A stretch of DNA of 64,000 nt, taken from NCBI RefSeq assembly GCF_019132875.1, contig NZ_JAHSPF010000001.1:682001-746000 (forward strand), given 5' to 3'. The notes beneath the pieces were generated by a model. The model was not told the DNA's origin. It saw nothing but the letters and a program-made list of their open reading frames with translations, and ran no database searches. The stretch comes from Erwinia phyllosphaerae (GTDB taxonomy: Bacteria > Pseudomonadota > Gammaproteobacteria > Enterobacterales > Enterobacteriaceae). This document shows positions 29,732 to 38,109 of this stretch, piece after piece (the stretch's first letter is position 1; each line of letters opens with the position of its first letter). Made by a program: the position numbers and the translations under genes.

Positions 29732-30982
29732 TTACGCGCGCAGGGTAAAAAGAGCCTGTTCGATAAGTAACAACCCTTCTTTAAGAATAGCTGGCGGCGT
29801 GGTCAGCGGTGCTAACAGCCGCAGGATATTGCGATGTCGGCCGCTTGGCATAAGCAGCACGCCTGCCTCACGTGCGCTGGCGAGCAGTGCGCTAAGGTGG
29901 TCGGCGCCACAGGCATTTGCCGTATCCTTAAAGACGATGCCGCGCATTGCGCCCGTACCGGTCAGTTCACCAACCATCGGTAAGTCGCTGCCGTGCCAGC
30001 GCTGGTGGGCTTCGACAATCGCCTTATCCATTGCACAGCCCCATTCAGCCAGGCGTGCATCGGTCATCGTTTTAATCACGGCCAGGCTGGCGGCGCAGGC
30101 GACAACGTTGCCGGAATAAGTCCCACCCAGACCGCCACGCGGTAAGGCGTCCATAATCTCTTTTCGTCCGGCAATCGCCGCCAGCGGCAGGCCGTTTGCC
30201 ATGCTTTTTCCCATCAGCAGCAGATCCGGCTCCGTGCCCAACGCCTCGAAGGCAAACTTTCTGCCGGTGCGGCCAAAGCCCGACTGGATCTCATCCATAA
30301 TCAGCACGATGCCGGATTCGTTACACAGCCTGCGCAGCCAGCTGGCAAAAGCAGCATCCAGACAGCGAAAACCGCCTTCGCCCTGCACGGGCTCGACAAT
30401 AATCGCGGCAACGTCTTCGACGTCGACCTCAACGTCGAACAGACGCAAGATAGCCGCTTTGGCTTCTTCAGCCGACACGCCAGAATCTTTGCCGGGAAAA
30501 GGCGCATGAAATACCGTTCCCGGCAGCGTGCCGATGCGGTTTTTATAAGGCTTAACCTTGCCGTTGAGCGCCAGCGCCGCGAGGGTTCGGCCATGAAAAG
30601 CATCATCGAACGCGATAACGGCCTGGCGACCCGTGCAGGCTCGCGCGATTTTAAGGGCATTTTCCGTCGCTTCCGTACCGCTGTTGGTCAGCATAAAAGC
30701 TTTATCGTAGTGCAGGGGAATAAAATCGTTGAGCGCCTCGGTTAGCTGCAAATATTTATTATGCGGCACGGCATTAAATGCCGAATGCATTAAGGCGCGA
30801 ATTTGCCCGGCAGCCTGTTCAACCACTTCAGGATGGCAGTGACCTAAATTGAGTACGCCGATACCGCCAATAAAATCGATATAGCGGCGACCGGCAATAT
30901 CCCAGACCTCGGCATTTTCGCCACGCTCAATACAAACGGGATGAACAATATTTATTGACTGGCTAACGAAGGGCAGCTCCAT
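29732..30982 (-). CDS. Class III aminotransferase, probable 2-aminoadipate transaminase (GabT-like)
   Basis: A 416-residue PLP enzyme of the GabT/PuuE group. Motifs: TNSGTEATENALKIAR for PLP phosphate, IIVEPVQGEGGF, IMDEIQSGFGRTG with the pyridine-contacting Asp230, and GKSMANGLPL with the Schiff-base Lys259. By sequence alone it would be called 4-aminobutyrate aminotransferase. It sits just upstream of hglS and opposite the amaB-like gene, and a GabT-like enzyme does the 2-aminoadipate step in P. putida, so the more likely in vivo substrate is L-2-aminoadipate, giving 2-oxoadipate. No gabD-like gene adjoins it. The substrate is inferred. Confidence 0.85.
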   Translation of the reverse strand: MELPFVSQSINIVHPVCIERGENAEVWDIAGRRYIDFIGGIGVLNLGHCHPEVVEQAAGQIRALMHSAFNAVPHNKYLQLTEALNDFIPLHYDKAFMLTNSGTEATENALKIARACTGRQAVIAFDDAFHGRTLAALALNGKVKPYKNRIGTLPGTVFHAPFPGKDSGVSAEEAKAAILRLFDVEVDVEDVAAIIVEPVQGEGGFRCLDAAFASWLRRLCNESGIVLIMDEIQSGFGRTGRKFAFEALGTEPDLLLMGKSMANGLPLAAIAGRKEIMDALPRGGLGGTYSGNVVACAASLAVIKTMTDARLAEWGCAMDKAIVEAHQRWHGSDLPMVGELTGTGAMRGIVFKDTANACGADHLSALLASAREAGVLLMPSGRHRNILRLLAPLTTPPAILKEGLLLIEQALFTLRA

Positions 30983-31086
30983 TATTTATTCCTGCTGGGG
31001 AAAAGATAAGGAAGATAAAAACAAAGTTGCCCTGCTGCTTCAAACGAAAAAAAAGGCGGTATCCATTCCTTTTTTTCCGGTATCGC

Positions 31087-31995
31087 TCAGGGTGCCGCGT
31101 TCAGCGACGGCGCTTTTTCCTGGATCCACGCCATAAAAGCGGTCACCTTGGGTGCCTGGTGTGCGTGCTCAGGCACGGCAATATAGTAAGCGTTGTGGCT
31201 GTCCGTCATCGCGTAGTGCCAGGGAATAACCAGTTTCCCCTCCGCCAGCTCTTCTTCGACAAACATACGCGGCACCAGCGCCACGCCGCAGCCAATCCGC
31301 GCGGCCTGAATAGATAGCATAAACGTCTCAAAGCGCGGGCCGTGATAGCTGTGTTCCGTATGAAACCCCTGCTGTTCATACCAGTCGTGCCAGGCTTCAG
31401 GCCGCGTAGAACTTTGCAGCAGAACCATCCGGGTCAGCTCAAGCGGCGAGGTCAAAGGCACGGCGGGAAGGATATCGGGCGAACAGACCGGCACCACGAC
31501 TTCATCCAGCAATTTTGTACAGTGCGCCCTGGGCCAGTTGCCGCGACCATAATAAAAAGCGATATCGATGTTTTCTTTATCAAAGTCAAAAAGATCGATG
31601 CGGCTCGAAATATTTAAATAAAGATTGGCGTGCTTAAAGCGAAAGCCGTTCAGGCGCGGCATCAGCCAGCGCACGCCAAAAGTCGGCAGCGTATTGACGT
31701 TCAGTACTTCATTGCGGCTACCGTAGGAAAGCATGTAGCGCGTCGACATTTCTACCTGGGTCAATACCTTACGCACTTCTGTCAGGTAAACCGATCCTTC
31801 TGGCGTCAGCTGAAGGCGCTTGCGCACGCGCTGGAAAAGAGGCGTGGCAAGAATAGCTTCCAGCTGGCCAACCTGCTTGCTGACCGCGCTTTGGGTGATA
31901 TTCAGTTCTTCCGCCGCTTTGGTAAAGCTTAAATGCCTGGCGGCCGCTTCAAAACACTGCATAGAGATCAATGAGGGCATGTATCGGCGATTCAT
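31087..31995 (-). CDS. LysR-family regulator of the pipecolate cluster
   Basis: A 302-residue LysR regulator of the GcvA-like branch. The N-terminal winged helix-turn-helix (about 8-65) contains FEAAARHLSFTKAAEELNITQ and AVSKQVGQLE; the effector domain (about 95-295) has LPTFGVRWLMPRL and RIGCGVALVPRMF. It is divergent from the amaB-like gene with 115 bp between. The same arrangement, LysR between amaB and the hglS homologue, occurs in P. putida, so it probably controls both arms in response to a pathway intermediate. The start at 31995 has only a weak ribosome site; ATG at 31980 is possible. Confidence 0.85.
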   Translation of the reverse strand: MNRRYMPSLISMQCFEAAARHLSFTKAAEELNITQSAVSKQVGQLEAILATPLFQRVRKRLQLTPEGSVYLTEVRKVLTQVEMSTRYMLSYGSRNEVLNVNTLPTFGVRWLMPRLNGFRFKHANLYLNISSRIDLFDFDKENIDIAFYYGRGNWPRAHCTKLLDEVVVPVCSPDILPAVPLTSPLELTRMVLLQSSTRPEAWHDWYEQQGFHTEHSYHGPRFETFMLSIQAARIGCGVALVPRMFVEEELAEGKLVIPWHYAMTDSHNAYYIAVPEHAHQAPKVTAFMAWIQEKAPSLNAAP

Positions 31996-32110
31996 ATGAG
32001 GTCACAACTTTCCGGAATGAATTGAATAAAAAATGTCGTTTGTTTCCATCTGTCACTCCCATCAATACTGAATTACGCAATTTTTTTGTCAATAAATAAC
32101 AGGTGATGGA
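31996..32110. promoter_or_regulatory. Divergent promoter region lysR / amaB-like
   Basis: The 115-bp region separates a LysR gene from its likely target. An 8-bp palindrome TTCCGGAA is at 32010-32017. No clear T-N11-A dyad could be picked, so the operator position is open. Confidence 0.5.
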
Positions 32111-33604
32111 ATGATTAAAGAGCTAATGCTGCGAATGGGCGTCGCTGAAAATGATTATCTTGCAGGAAATTATCCCGTTACGTCGCCAATTGATGGCAGC
32201 GTAATTGGACGAATTACTTTGCAAAATAAAGAGGAAGTAGCCCAACGCATTGAGCTTGCCCACTCCGCCTTTATTCAATGGCGCAAAATTCCGGCTCCGC
32301 GCCGTGGCGAACTGGTACGTTTGTTTGCTGAACAGCTGCGCCAGCACAAAGAAGAACTGGGCGCGTTAATTACCTGGGAATGCGGCAAGATCCTGCAGGA
32401 AGGCCTGGGCGAAGTGCAGGAGATGATCGATATTTGCGATCTGGCCGTGGGTCAGTCACGTCAGCTTTACGGCCTGACTATCGCCTCGGAGCGCCCCGGC
32501 CACCACATGCGCGAAACCTGGCATCCGCTGGGCGTTATCGGCATTATCACCGCCTTTAATTTCCCCACCGCGCCCTGGGCCTGGAATGCGGCGCTGGCAC
32601 TGGTTTGCGGCAACAGCCTTTTATGGAAGCCGTCAGAGAAAACGCCGCTGTGCGCACTGGCTACCCAGGCACTGCTGAACAAGGCTATCGCGCAATTTGG
32701 CGACGATGCACCGGAAGGATTAAGCCAGGTAATTTTAGGCGAGCGGGAAGCGGGTGAAGTGTTAACCAGCGATGCGCGAATTCCGCTAATCAGCGCCACC
32801 GGCAGCACGCGAATGGGCCACGATATTGGGCCAGCGGTTGCGGCACGCTTTGGCCGAAGCATTCTGGAGCTGGGCGGTAATAACGCGATGGTGGTTACGC
32901 CTGCTGCCGATCTGGATATGGCACTGCGCGCTATATTGTTTTCGGCTGTCGGCACGGCGGGCCAGCGCTGTACCTCACTGCGTCGCCTGATTGTGCACCG
33001 CTCAATAAAAGACGACCTTGTGCAGCGCCTGAAGCAGTCTTATAGCAATATCAGCATCGGCAATCCGCTTAAGGGTTCATTAATTGGGCCGCTGATTGAT
33101 GAACAAGCCTTTAAGGCAATGCAAAACGTGCTGGCCCAGGCTAAAACCCACGGTGCGAAAACATTTGGCGGCGAGCGCGTGCTGGATAATAAATATTCGC
33201 AGGGCTATTACGTTTCTCCGGCAATTGTCGAGCTGGAGGCACAGACGGAATTTGTCCGCAAAGAGACTTTTGCGCCGGTTCTTTACGTACTGCCTTACGA
33301 TACGCTGGATGAAGCCATTGCCTTAAATAACGATGTGCCGCAAGGGCTTTCCTCCTGTATCTTCACGACCGATATCCGCGAAGCCGAAACCTTTATTTCC
33401 GCTACCGGCAGCGACTGCGGCATCGCGAATATTAATATTGGCCCAAGCGGCGCGGAAATTGGCGGTGCTTTCGGCGGTGAGAAAGAAACCGGCGGCGGTC
33501 GCGAATCGGGTTCGGACGTCTGGAAAAGCTATATGCGTCGCCAGACCAATACCGTTAACTATTCGCGCGAATTACCGCTGGCTCAGGGTATTAAATTCAA
33601 TTAG
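32111..33604 (+). CDS. amaB: L-2-aminoadipate 6-semialdehyde dehydrogenase (AmaB/ALDH7-type)
   Basis: A 497-residue aldehyde dehydrogenase. Asn150 (TAFNFPTAPWAWN), Lys173 (KPSEKTPL), general base Glu253 (ILELGGNN) and nucleophile Cys287 (GTAGQRCTSLRR) are all present. The GQRCTSLRR context and the N-terminal VTSPIDGSVIGRI are characteristic of ALDH7/antiquitin enzymes, which oxidise aminoadipate semialdehyde (in equilibrium with piperideine-6-carboxylate) to L-2-aminoadipate. It precedes the amaA-like oxidase as in P. putida. A strong terminator directly follows. Confidence 0.87.
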   Translation: MIKELMLRMGVAENDYLAGNYPVTSPIDGSVIGRITLQNKEEVAQRIELAHSAFIQWRKIPAPRRGELVRLFAEQLRQHKEELGALITWECGKILQEGLGEVQEMIDICDLAVGQSRQLYGLTIASERPGHHMRETWHPLGVIGIITAFNFPTAPWAWNAALALVCGNSLLWKPSEKTPLCALATQALLNKAIAQFGDDAPEGLSQVILGEREAGEVLTSDARIPLISATGSTRMGHDIGPAVAARFGRSILELGGNNAMVVTPAADLDMALRAILFSAVGTAGQRCTSLRRLIVHRSIKDDLVQRLKQSYSNISIGNPLKGSLIGPLIDEQAFKAMQNVLAQAKTHGAKTFGGERVLDNKYSQGYYVSPAIVELEAQTEFVRKETFAPVLYVLPYDTLDEAIALNNDVPQGLSSCIFTTDIREAETFISATGSDCGIANINIGPSGAEIGGAFGGEKETGGGRESGSDVWKSYMRRQTNTVNYSRELPLAQGIKFN

Positions 33605-33613
33605 TTTGGCTGT

Positions 33614-33646
33614 AGCCGCTGACTTTATCAGCGGCTCTTTTTTTTT
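33614..33646 (+). terminator. Strong intrinsic terminator after the amaB-like gene
   Basis: A perfect 9-bp stem AGCCGCTGA / TCAGCGGCT with a 5-base loop is followed by C and nine T residues. It stands inside the 97-bp gap between two genes of one pathway, so it should attenuate the amaA-like gene unless that gene has its own promoter. Confidence 0.92.
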
Positions 33647-33701
33647 CCGGCTTCACGATAAAAATTCTGTCAATCATTGCAGTCTATTGCCCGGAGTCAG
33701 T

Positions 33702-34982
33702 ATGGAGCAGAAATGTTTGTGGGAAAACACCTCGTCTGAACTTCCCCTTTCTTTCCCCTGTTTGCAGTCAACGGTAGAAAGCGACGTCGTTATTATTGGC
33801 GGCGGCATTACCGGTCTTTCGACCGCGCTACATCTTGCCGAAAATAATATTTCGGTGACCGTACTGGAATCTGGCAGCGTCGCCAGCGGCGGTTCGGGAC
33901 GTAACGTCGGCCTGGTCAATGCGGGTGCCTGGATCCCGCCGAACGATATTTTAAAGGTCCTGGGCAATGAGAACGGCGAACGCGTGACGCGCATGATGGG
34001 CGAAGCGCCCGCGCTGGTGTTTTCGCTGGTCGATAAGTATGGCATTGCGTGTGACGCTACCCGTAGCGGCACGCTGCATCTGGCACACAACGACAACGGC
34101 ATGAAGGATTTGGCGCGTCGTTATGAACAGCTCAGCAGTCGTGGCGCACCTGTTGAAATGCTTAGCCAGACGCAGGCACAGCAGCTGGTCGGCAGCAGCA
34201 ACGTTCCGGCGGCCCTGCTGGATAAGCGCGCCGGTACGCTAAACCCGACAGCCTACACGCGAGGCCTGGCGCGAGCGGCCAAAATCAACGGCGCGGCAAT
34301 TTATGAACAGAGCGCGGTGAAAGGCGTCAGCCGGAGCGGCACGCAGTGGACTATCACCACGGCAGAAGGCGAAGTTAAAGCGTCGCGCGTAGTGTTGGCC
34401 ACCAATGCCTATACCGAGGAAGACTGGTATACGGTGAAGCAGAACTTCTTTAAAGCCTGGTATTTTCAGGTCGCTTCTGCGCCGCTGGAGTGTGCCGATG
34501 CGCAGGCTATTTTCCCTGAGCGTCAGGGTTCATGGGATACCAAAACGGTTCTCAGCAGTATTCGTCGCGATGCACACAATCGTTTGCTGTTTGGCAGTAT
34601 GGGGTCGGCGCAGGGAAAACCGGCGGCCTATATTCGCGGCTGGGTAAACAGCCAGCTGAAGTTTTATTTTCCTTTTCTGCGTAATGTAAAGTGGGAATGC
34701 TTCTGGACGGGCACGATAGGCTTTACGCCAAATCATACCTTTCGTATTTTTGAGCCACTGCCCGGCATGCTGGCCGTGACGGGCTATAACGGACGCGGCG
34801 TCACGACAGGCACCGCCGTAGGAAAAGGATTTGCGCACTATCTGACCACGGGTGAGCAATCGCTGCTGCCTTTGCCGCTACAGCAGTATAAGCCGGTGAC
34901 CCACTCCACTTTGCGTTCCGCTGCCTTTGAAAATGGCTTTACGCTCTACCATACTGGCCAGGCGCTACGCATTTTCTCCTGA
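33702..34982 (+). CDS. amaA: FAD-dependent L-pipecolate oxidase (AmaA-like)
   Basis: From ATG 33702 (GGAG 6 bases upstream) the protein is 426 residues, close to P. putida AmaA. It is a DAO/PuuB-type flavoprotein: the Rossmann motif VVIIGGGITGLSTALHLAE spans residues 29-47, and GGSGRNVGLVNAG gives the FAD-contacting SGRN. The C-terminal TGYNGRGVTTGTAVGKG closes the FAD site. AmaA oxidises L-pipecolate to piperideine-6-carboxylate, which feeds AmaB. The family also contains gamma-glutamylputrescine oxidase and others, so specificity comes mostly from the neighbours. Confidence 0.83.
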   Translation: MEQKCLWENTSSELPLSFPCLQSTVESDVVIIGGGITGLSTALHLAENNISVTVLESGSVASGGSGRNVGLVNAGAWIPPNDILKVLGNENGERVTRMMGEAPALVFSLVDKYGIACDATRSGTLHLAHNDNGMKDLARRYEQLSSRGAPVEMLSQTQAQQLVGSSNVPAALLDKRAGTLNPTAYTRGLARAAKINGAAIYEQSAVKGVSRSGTQWTITTAEGEVKASRVVLATNAYTEEDWYTVKQNFFKAWYFQVASAPLECADAQAIFPERQGSWDTKTVLSSIRRDAHNRLLFGSMGSAQGKPAAYIRGWVNSQLKFYFPFLRNVKWECFWTGTIGFTPNHTFRIFEPLPGMLAVTGYNGRGVTTGTAVGKGFAHYLTTGEQSLLPLPLQQYKPVTHSTLRSAAFENGFTLYHTGQALRIFS

Positions 34983-35016
34983 GCGTGCGGCAAAAGGAGC
35001 CGCGGCGAATGGTGTT

Positions 35017-35086
35017 GCCGGAGCGGACTGGCCGCAATATTAAAGCCGTCGTAAGCGTTGTGGCCGGAGCGGCGCCACTGGCGCCG
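35017..35086. repeat. Short repeats and palindrome between amaA-like and glycosyltransferase genes
   Basis: GCCGGAGCGG occurs twice, at 35017-35026 and 35063-35072. A near-perfect palindrome (CGGCGCCA / TGGCGCCG around one C) spans 35070-35086, 10 bp past the glycosyltransferase stop. It may work as a terminator between the convergent genes or be a small REP-like relic. Confidence 0.5.
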
Positions 35087-35095
35087 TTGAAAGAT

Positions 35096-35848
35096 TCAGC
35101 ACTTAACAATTTTTATAAAATTCCGCTTACCCATCAGCCATACCATTCTTTTTAACCTGACCGATAGCGGGCGCTTTTTGCGCAGCTCCTTCCAGATTTG
35201 TTTCTTTTTGGACTGATGATCTTCCTCATCTGCTGGCATCTTTATTGTCGATGCGCTGGCAAGGTCAGAATGAACGATGACCGGGGGAATAACAGCATTG
35301 ATATCACAGTCAGCATATTCTTTAAAAAGGCTCCAGCGGTCTGCAACCATCCATACGGGATAAAAAGCTGCCAATACCTTTTGTGCGGCGGCCTGGTTAA
35401 TAACATAGCCATGCGACATGCAGGCCTCAATGACGGGATAAACCCGGTGGGTCTGGTCGAGATGAAAAAGGCATTTATCCTGATATTGAAACGTTTTGGT
35501 CAAAAGCGTGATGGTCGGTTTTTCGCTGTATTCGGCCTTATTGAGCGCGTTCAGCACGGTCGTTATATCCGGCATCAGCTTTGCGTCGTCTTCCAGAATC
35601 AGTGCGGTATTAATCTTTTGCGCGCACATAAGGCGATAAATCTTGATATGGCTAAGCGAGCAGCCGATTTCGCCAGGTTTATAAGCATAATTAAGTTTAC
35701 GCGTATGTTGCTGTATTTCAGCAGAGGTTAACAGCCGCCCATCTATAGCATCAATAAATTCATAATCCAGATTATATTTAGCACATTCGCTTTCAATACT
35801 TTCTCTACGCAATACCGAGCGTTTCAAATTAATAATAAAAACTTTCAT
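35096..35848 (-). CDS. Glycosyltransferase family 25 (LPS/LOS-type)
   Basis: A 250-residue GT25 enzyme, the family of LOS galactosyltransferases such as LpsA and Lex2B. KVFIINLKRSVLRRESIE at the N-terminus, GEIGCSLSHIKIY, and LILEDDAKL with the DxD-like acidic motif (near residue 87) are diagnostic. The C-terminus is strongly basic (KKKQIWKELRKKRPL and after), consistent with binding the inner membrane. The start is placed at the Met of MKVFIIN; a Met five codons upstream is possible and neither has a strong ribosome site. The gene is AT-richer than both neighbours, stands alone and away from any LPS locus, and has signs of horizontal gain. Confidence 0.83.
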   Translation of the reverse strand: MKVFIINLKRSVLRRESIESECAKYNLDYEFIDAIDGRLLTSAEIQQHTRKLNYAYKPGEIGCSLSHIKIYRLMCAQKINTALILEDDAKLMPDITTVLNALNKAEYSEKPTITLLTKTFQYQDKCLFHLDQTHRVYPVIEACMSHGYVINQAAAQKVLAAFYPVWMVADRWSLFKEYADCDINAVIPPVIVHSDLASASTIKMPADEEDHQSKKKQIWKELRKKRPLSVRLKRMVWLMGKRNFIKIVKC

Positions 35849-36283
35849 TCTACTAACATCCATTATTTAAACTGGAGAAATAGTTTTCCATACCGAAATT
35901 AAACCAGAGATATTCGCGATTATTTTGGCTTTCATTTCTACTTATTCCCCAGCTCGATACTCCTGTATCGATCTTTAACATCGCGCGACGCAATTATATA
36001 AATTAATCGGGCAATTGAAACGGGCTATGGATAGTGTTTTTCATTAAGCGGGTGCTGTTGGACAGACACATCGGCAGCAGGGTTGGATTTTGCTATTACC
36101 TGCGTAAGGGGCTGTGGCATGGGGGTCAGGCGGCAGGAGCGGCTTTTACTTTTGGCCCAGCAGGTTACTGGTGAACCGGCCTCAAGGGCTGAGCAATTGA
36201 GTCACTGTTAAGGGTGCTACAGGTATGGTGTAAGGCAGCAAGGGCTGCCCGAAACACGGACAGCCCTTGTCATCAGCTCACCT
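35849..36283. other. 435-bp gene-free stretch
   Basis: The left part, upstream of the glycosyltransferase, is AT-rich. It holds a perfect 7-bp hairpin TCGATAC-TCCT-GTATCGA at 35954-35971. The right part is G-rich and ends in a long stem, CAAGGGCTG / CAGCCCTTG plus an inner CCG/CGG, at about 36239-36270, 14 bp from the permease stop; this is probably the permease 3'-end hairpin, although a T-run is missing. No gene is supported. Confidence 0.5.
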
Positions 36284-37708
36284 TTATTTAGTTGCCTGAA
36301 CGGCGCGGCGCTGAGGCTGCATCTTGCTGCTGACGGTCACTTTCTGCACCGCTCGCTTACGCGTTACGTAGAAGCTCAGCATCAGCATAATCACCGCCAC
36401 GGCCAGCGTCATCAACGTTTCATAACGATAGTCGGGTGAGATAAACATATAGCCCAGCACCATCAGGATGATGGCAATAGTAAACAGCGTCAGCCACGGG
36501 AACAGCCACATTTTAAATTCTGGCGTCTGGCCGCTGCGCTCCAGTTTCCGCCGCATAATCAGTTGGGAAACGGCAATGACCAGATAGACCAGCAGCGCAA
36601 TGGCGCCCGTTGTGGAAAGCAGAAAATCAAAAACCTTACCGGGGAAAGCATAGTTTGCGAAGCAGCCAGCAAAACCGGCCAGCGTGGAAGAAAGCACGGC
36701 CACGCGCGGCACGCCGCCTGCGGAAACGCGGGTGCCGGCTTTTGGCGCGTCGCCACGCTGTGCCAGCGAATAAAACATTCTTGAAGCCGTATAAAGTCCG
36801 GAGTTCATGCAGCTACAAACGGCGATAAACACTACAGTGCTGACCAAAATATTTGCGCCCGGCAGATTGAGCACGTTCAGCACGTATTGAAAACTTCCCT
36901 GTTCTTTCAGTTGTGGATCGTTCCAGCCTACCAGCGAGACCACCAGAAAAATCGACAGCAGATAGAACAAGGCAATACGGTACACCACCAGGTTGGTTGA
37001 GCGGCGGATTTGCTCGCCCGGATTTTTTGACTCGGCGGCGGCAATGGTCACAATTTCCGCGCCGAAGAAAGAGAAGATGGTAATCAGCACGCCGGAAAGG
37101 ATTGCGCCGCTACCGTGCGGCATAAAGCCACCATGATCCCATAAGCGCGACACGCCGCTTACTTTTGCCAGAGGCCAGTAGCCGCTTACCGCCACAATGC
37201 CGACGACGATAAAAGCGATAATTGCCACCACTTTGATAATGGAAAACCAGAATTCAAATTCACCGAAGTTTTTCACATTGAAGAGGTTGGTGATGGTCAG
37301 CAGAGTCATGATGGAAAGCGTATAAACCCAGGCGGGAACGGCAGGCAAAGCGGAGTGAAGGATATTGGCTCCGGCTATCGCCTCGACCGGCACAATCAGT
37401 ACCCAGAACCACCAGTACAGCCAGCCGATAGTGAAGCCAGCCCAGGGGCCGAGCGCTCGGGCGGCATAGGTGGAAAAAGAACCCGAATCTGGCTGTATTA
37501 CCGCCATTTCGCCTAACATTCGCATAACCAGTAAAACCAGAAAACCGGTCAAAGCATAAGAAATTAATATGGCCGGGCCGGCAGTAGCAATCGCGCTGGC
37601 AGAACCGATAAACAGACCAGCGCCAATAATACCGGCAATTGAAATCATCGTGACCTGACGACTGGATAATCCGTCGCCAAGCGCGGAGTGCAGTTTAGGT
37701 GGGTTCAT
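36284..37708 (-). CDS. GabP-like amino acid permease (APC superfamily)
   Basis: A 474-residue permease with 12 predicted membrane helices. The first half runs closely with GabP: SRQVTMISIAGIIGAGLFIGSASAI, FSTYAARALGPWAGFTIGWLYWWFWVL and the amphipathic EFEFWFSIIKVVAI segment. IFSFFGAEIVTIAAAESKNP is the helix 6-7 signature of the amino acid transporter family. It probably imports GABA or a related amino acid by proton symport. Close to the pipecolate genes, pipecolate or aminoadipate is a possible substrate, but that is inference. The start ATG at 37708 follows CAGGAATAACT; the open frame upstream is not conserved. Confidence 0.85.
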   Translation of the reverse strand: MNPPKLHSALGDGLSSRQVTMISIAGIIGAGLFIGSASAIATAGPAILISYALTGFLVLLVMRMLGEMAVIQPDSGSFSTYAARALGPWAGFTIGWLYWWFWVLIVPVEAIAGANILHSALPAVPAWVYTLSIMTLLTITNLFNVKNFGEFEFWFSIIKVVAIIAFIVVGIVAVSGYWPLAKVSGVSRLWDHGGFMPHGSGAILSGVLITIFSFFGAEIVTIAAAESKNPGEQIRRSTNLVVYRIALFYLLSIFLVVSLVGWNDPQLKEQGSFQYVLNVLNLPGANILVSTVVFIAVCSCMNSGLYTASRMFYSLAQRGDAPKAGTRVSAGGVPRVAVLSSTLAGFAGCFANYAFPGKVFDFLLSTTGAIALLVYLVIAVSQLIMRRKLERSGQTPEFKMWLFPWLTLFTIAIILMVLGYMFISPDYRYETLMTLAVAVIMLMLSFYVTRKRAVQKVTVSSKMQPQRRAVQATK

Positions 37709-38109
37709 AGTTATTCCTGCATAGCATAGAGTTAGTGGCGTTAGTGCTTTTCTCCTGTGCAAATTCCCTTTCTTCGTTGCGCTGTCACACAACTGTCATT
37801 TCCTGAATTAATTCTGTACTTTACCGAAAAAGGAGTAAAAGCTTTCAGGTTGGTGAGTCATAGCCTTTTCTTATGTTGCTGATATACAGCATTAATTTCC
37901 CGTCTCATCAGCATGAGTATCTTGACGTAACAAAAAATACACAAACGACAATTGGGAATGAACTGGCAACTTTTTTTCACCGAACGGGCTGGATGCAGAA
38001 AAATGGCGGCGGATGCTGCGGTGACTGTGGCAGTAATGTGATAATCGTTGTTAATTTGTAGCAGGACAAAGGTACACTCTCCTGCCTGATTATTGATTTG
38101 AGCATAAGA
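37709..38109. promoter_or_regulatory. Permease-DMT transporter divergent region
   Basis: This 401-bp gap carries promoters for the two divergent transporters. An inverted repeat TGCTG-ATATA-CAGCA is at 37877-37891. A 62-codon frame at 37873-38061 has a Cys/Gly-rich end but no convincing ribosome site and is not called. Confidence 0.5.

Noticed and set aside
29732..30982. GABA shunt (gabT with gabP nearby)
   Set aside because: No gabD or succinate semialdehyde dehydrogenase of the GabD type lies near; the aldehyde dehydrogenase has ALDH7 features and hglS is in the same operon, so the aminoadipate role is preferred.
35017..35086. Insertion sequence remnant after amaA
   Set aside because: The repeats are only 10-17 bp and no transposase fragment adjoins them.
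37873..38061. 62-codon frame with a Gly/Cys-rich end (GGGCCGDCGSN)
   Set aside because: No good ribosome site, overlaps an inverted repeat and the expected promoter of the DMT gene. It may deserve a conservation check but cannot be supported.
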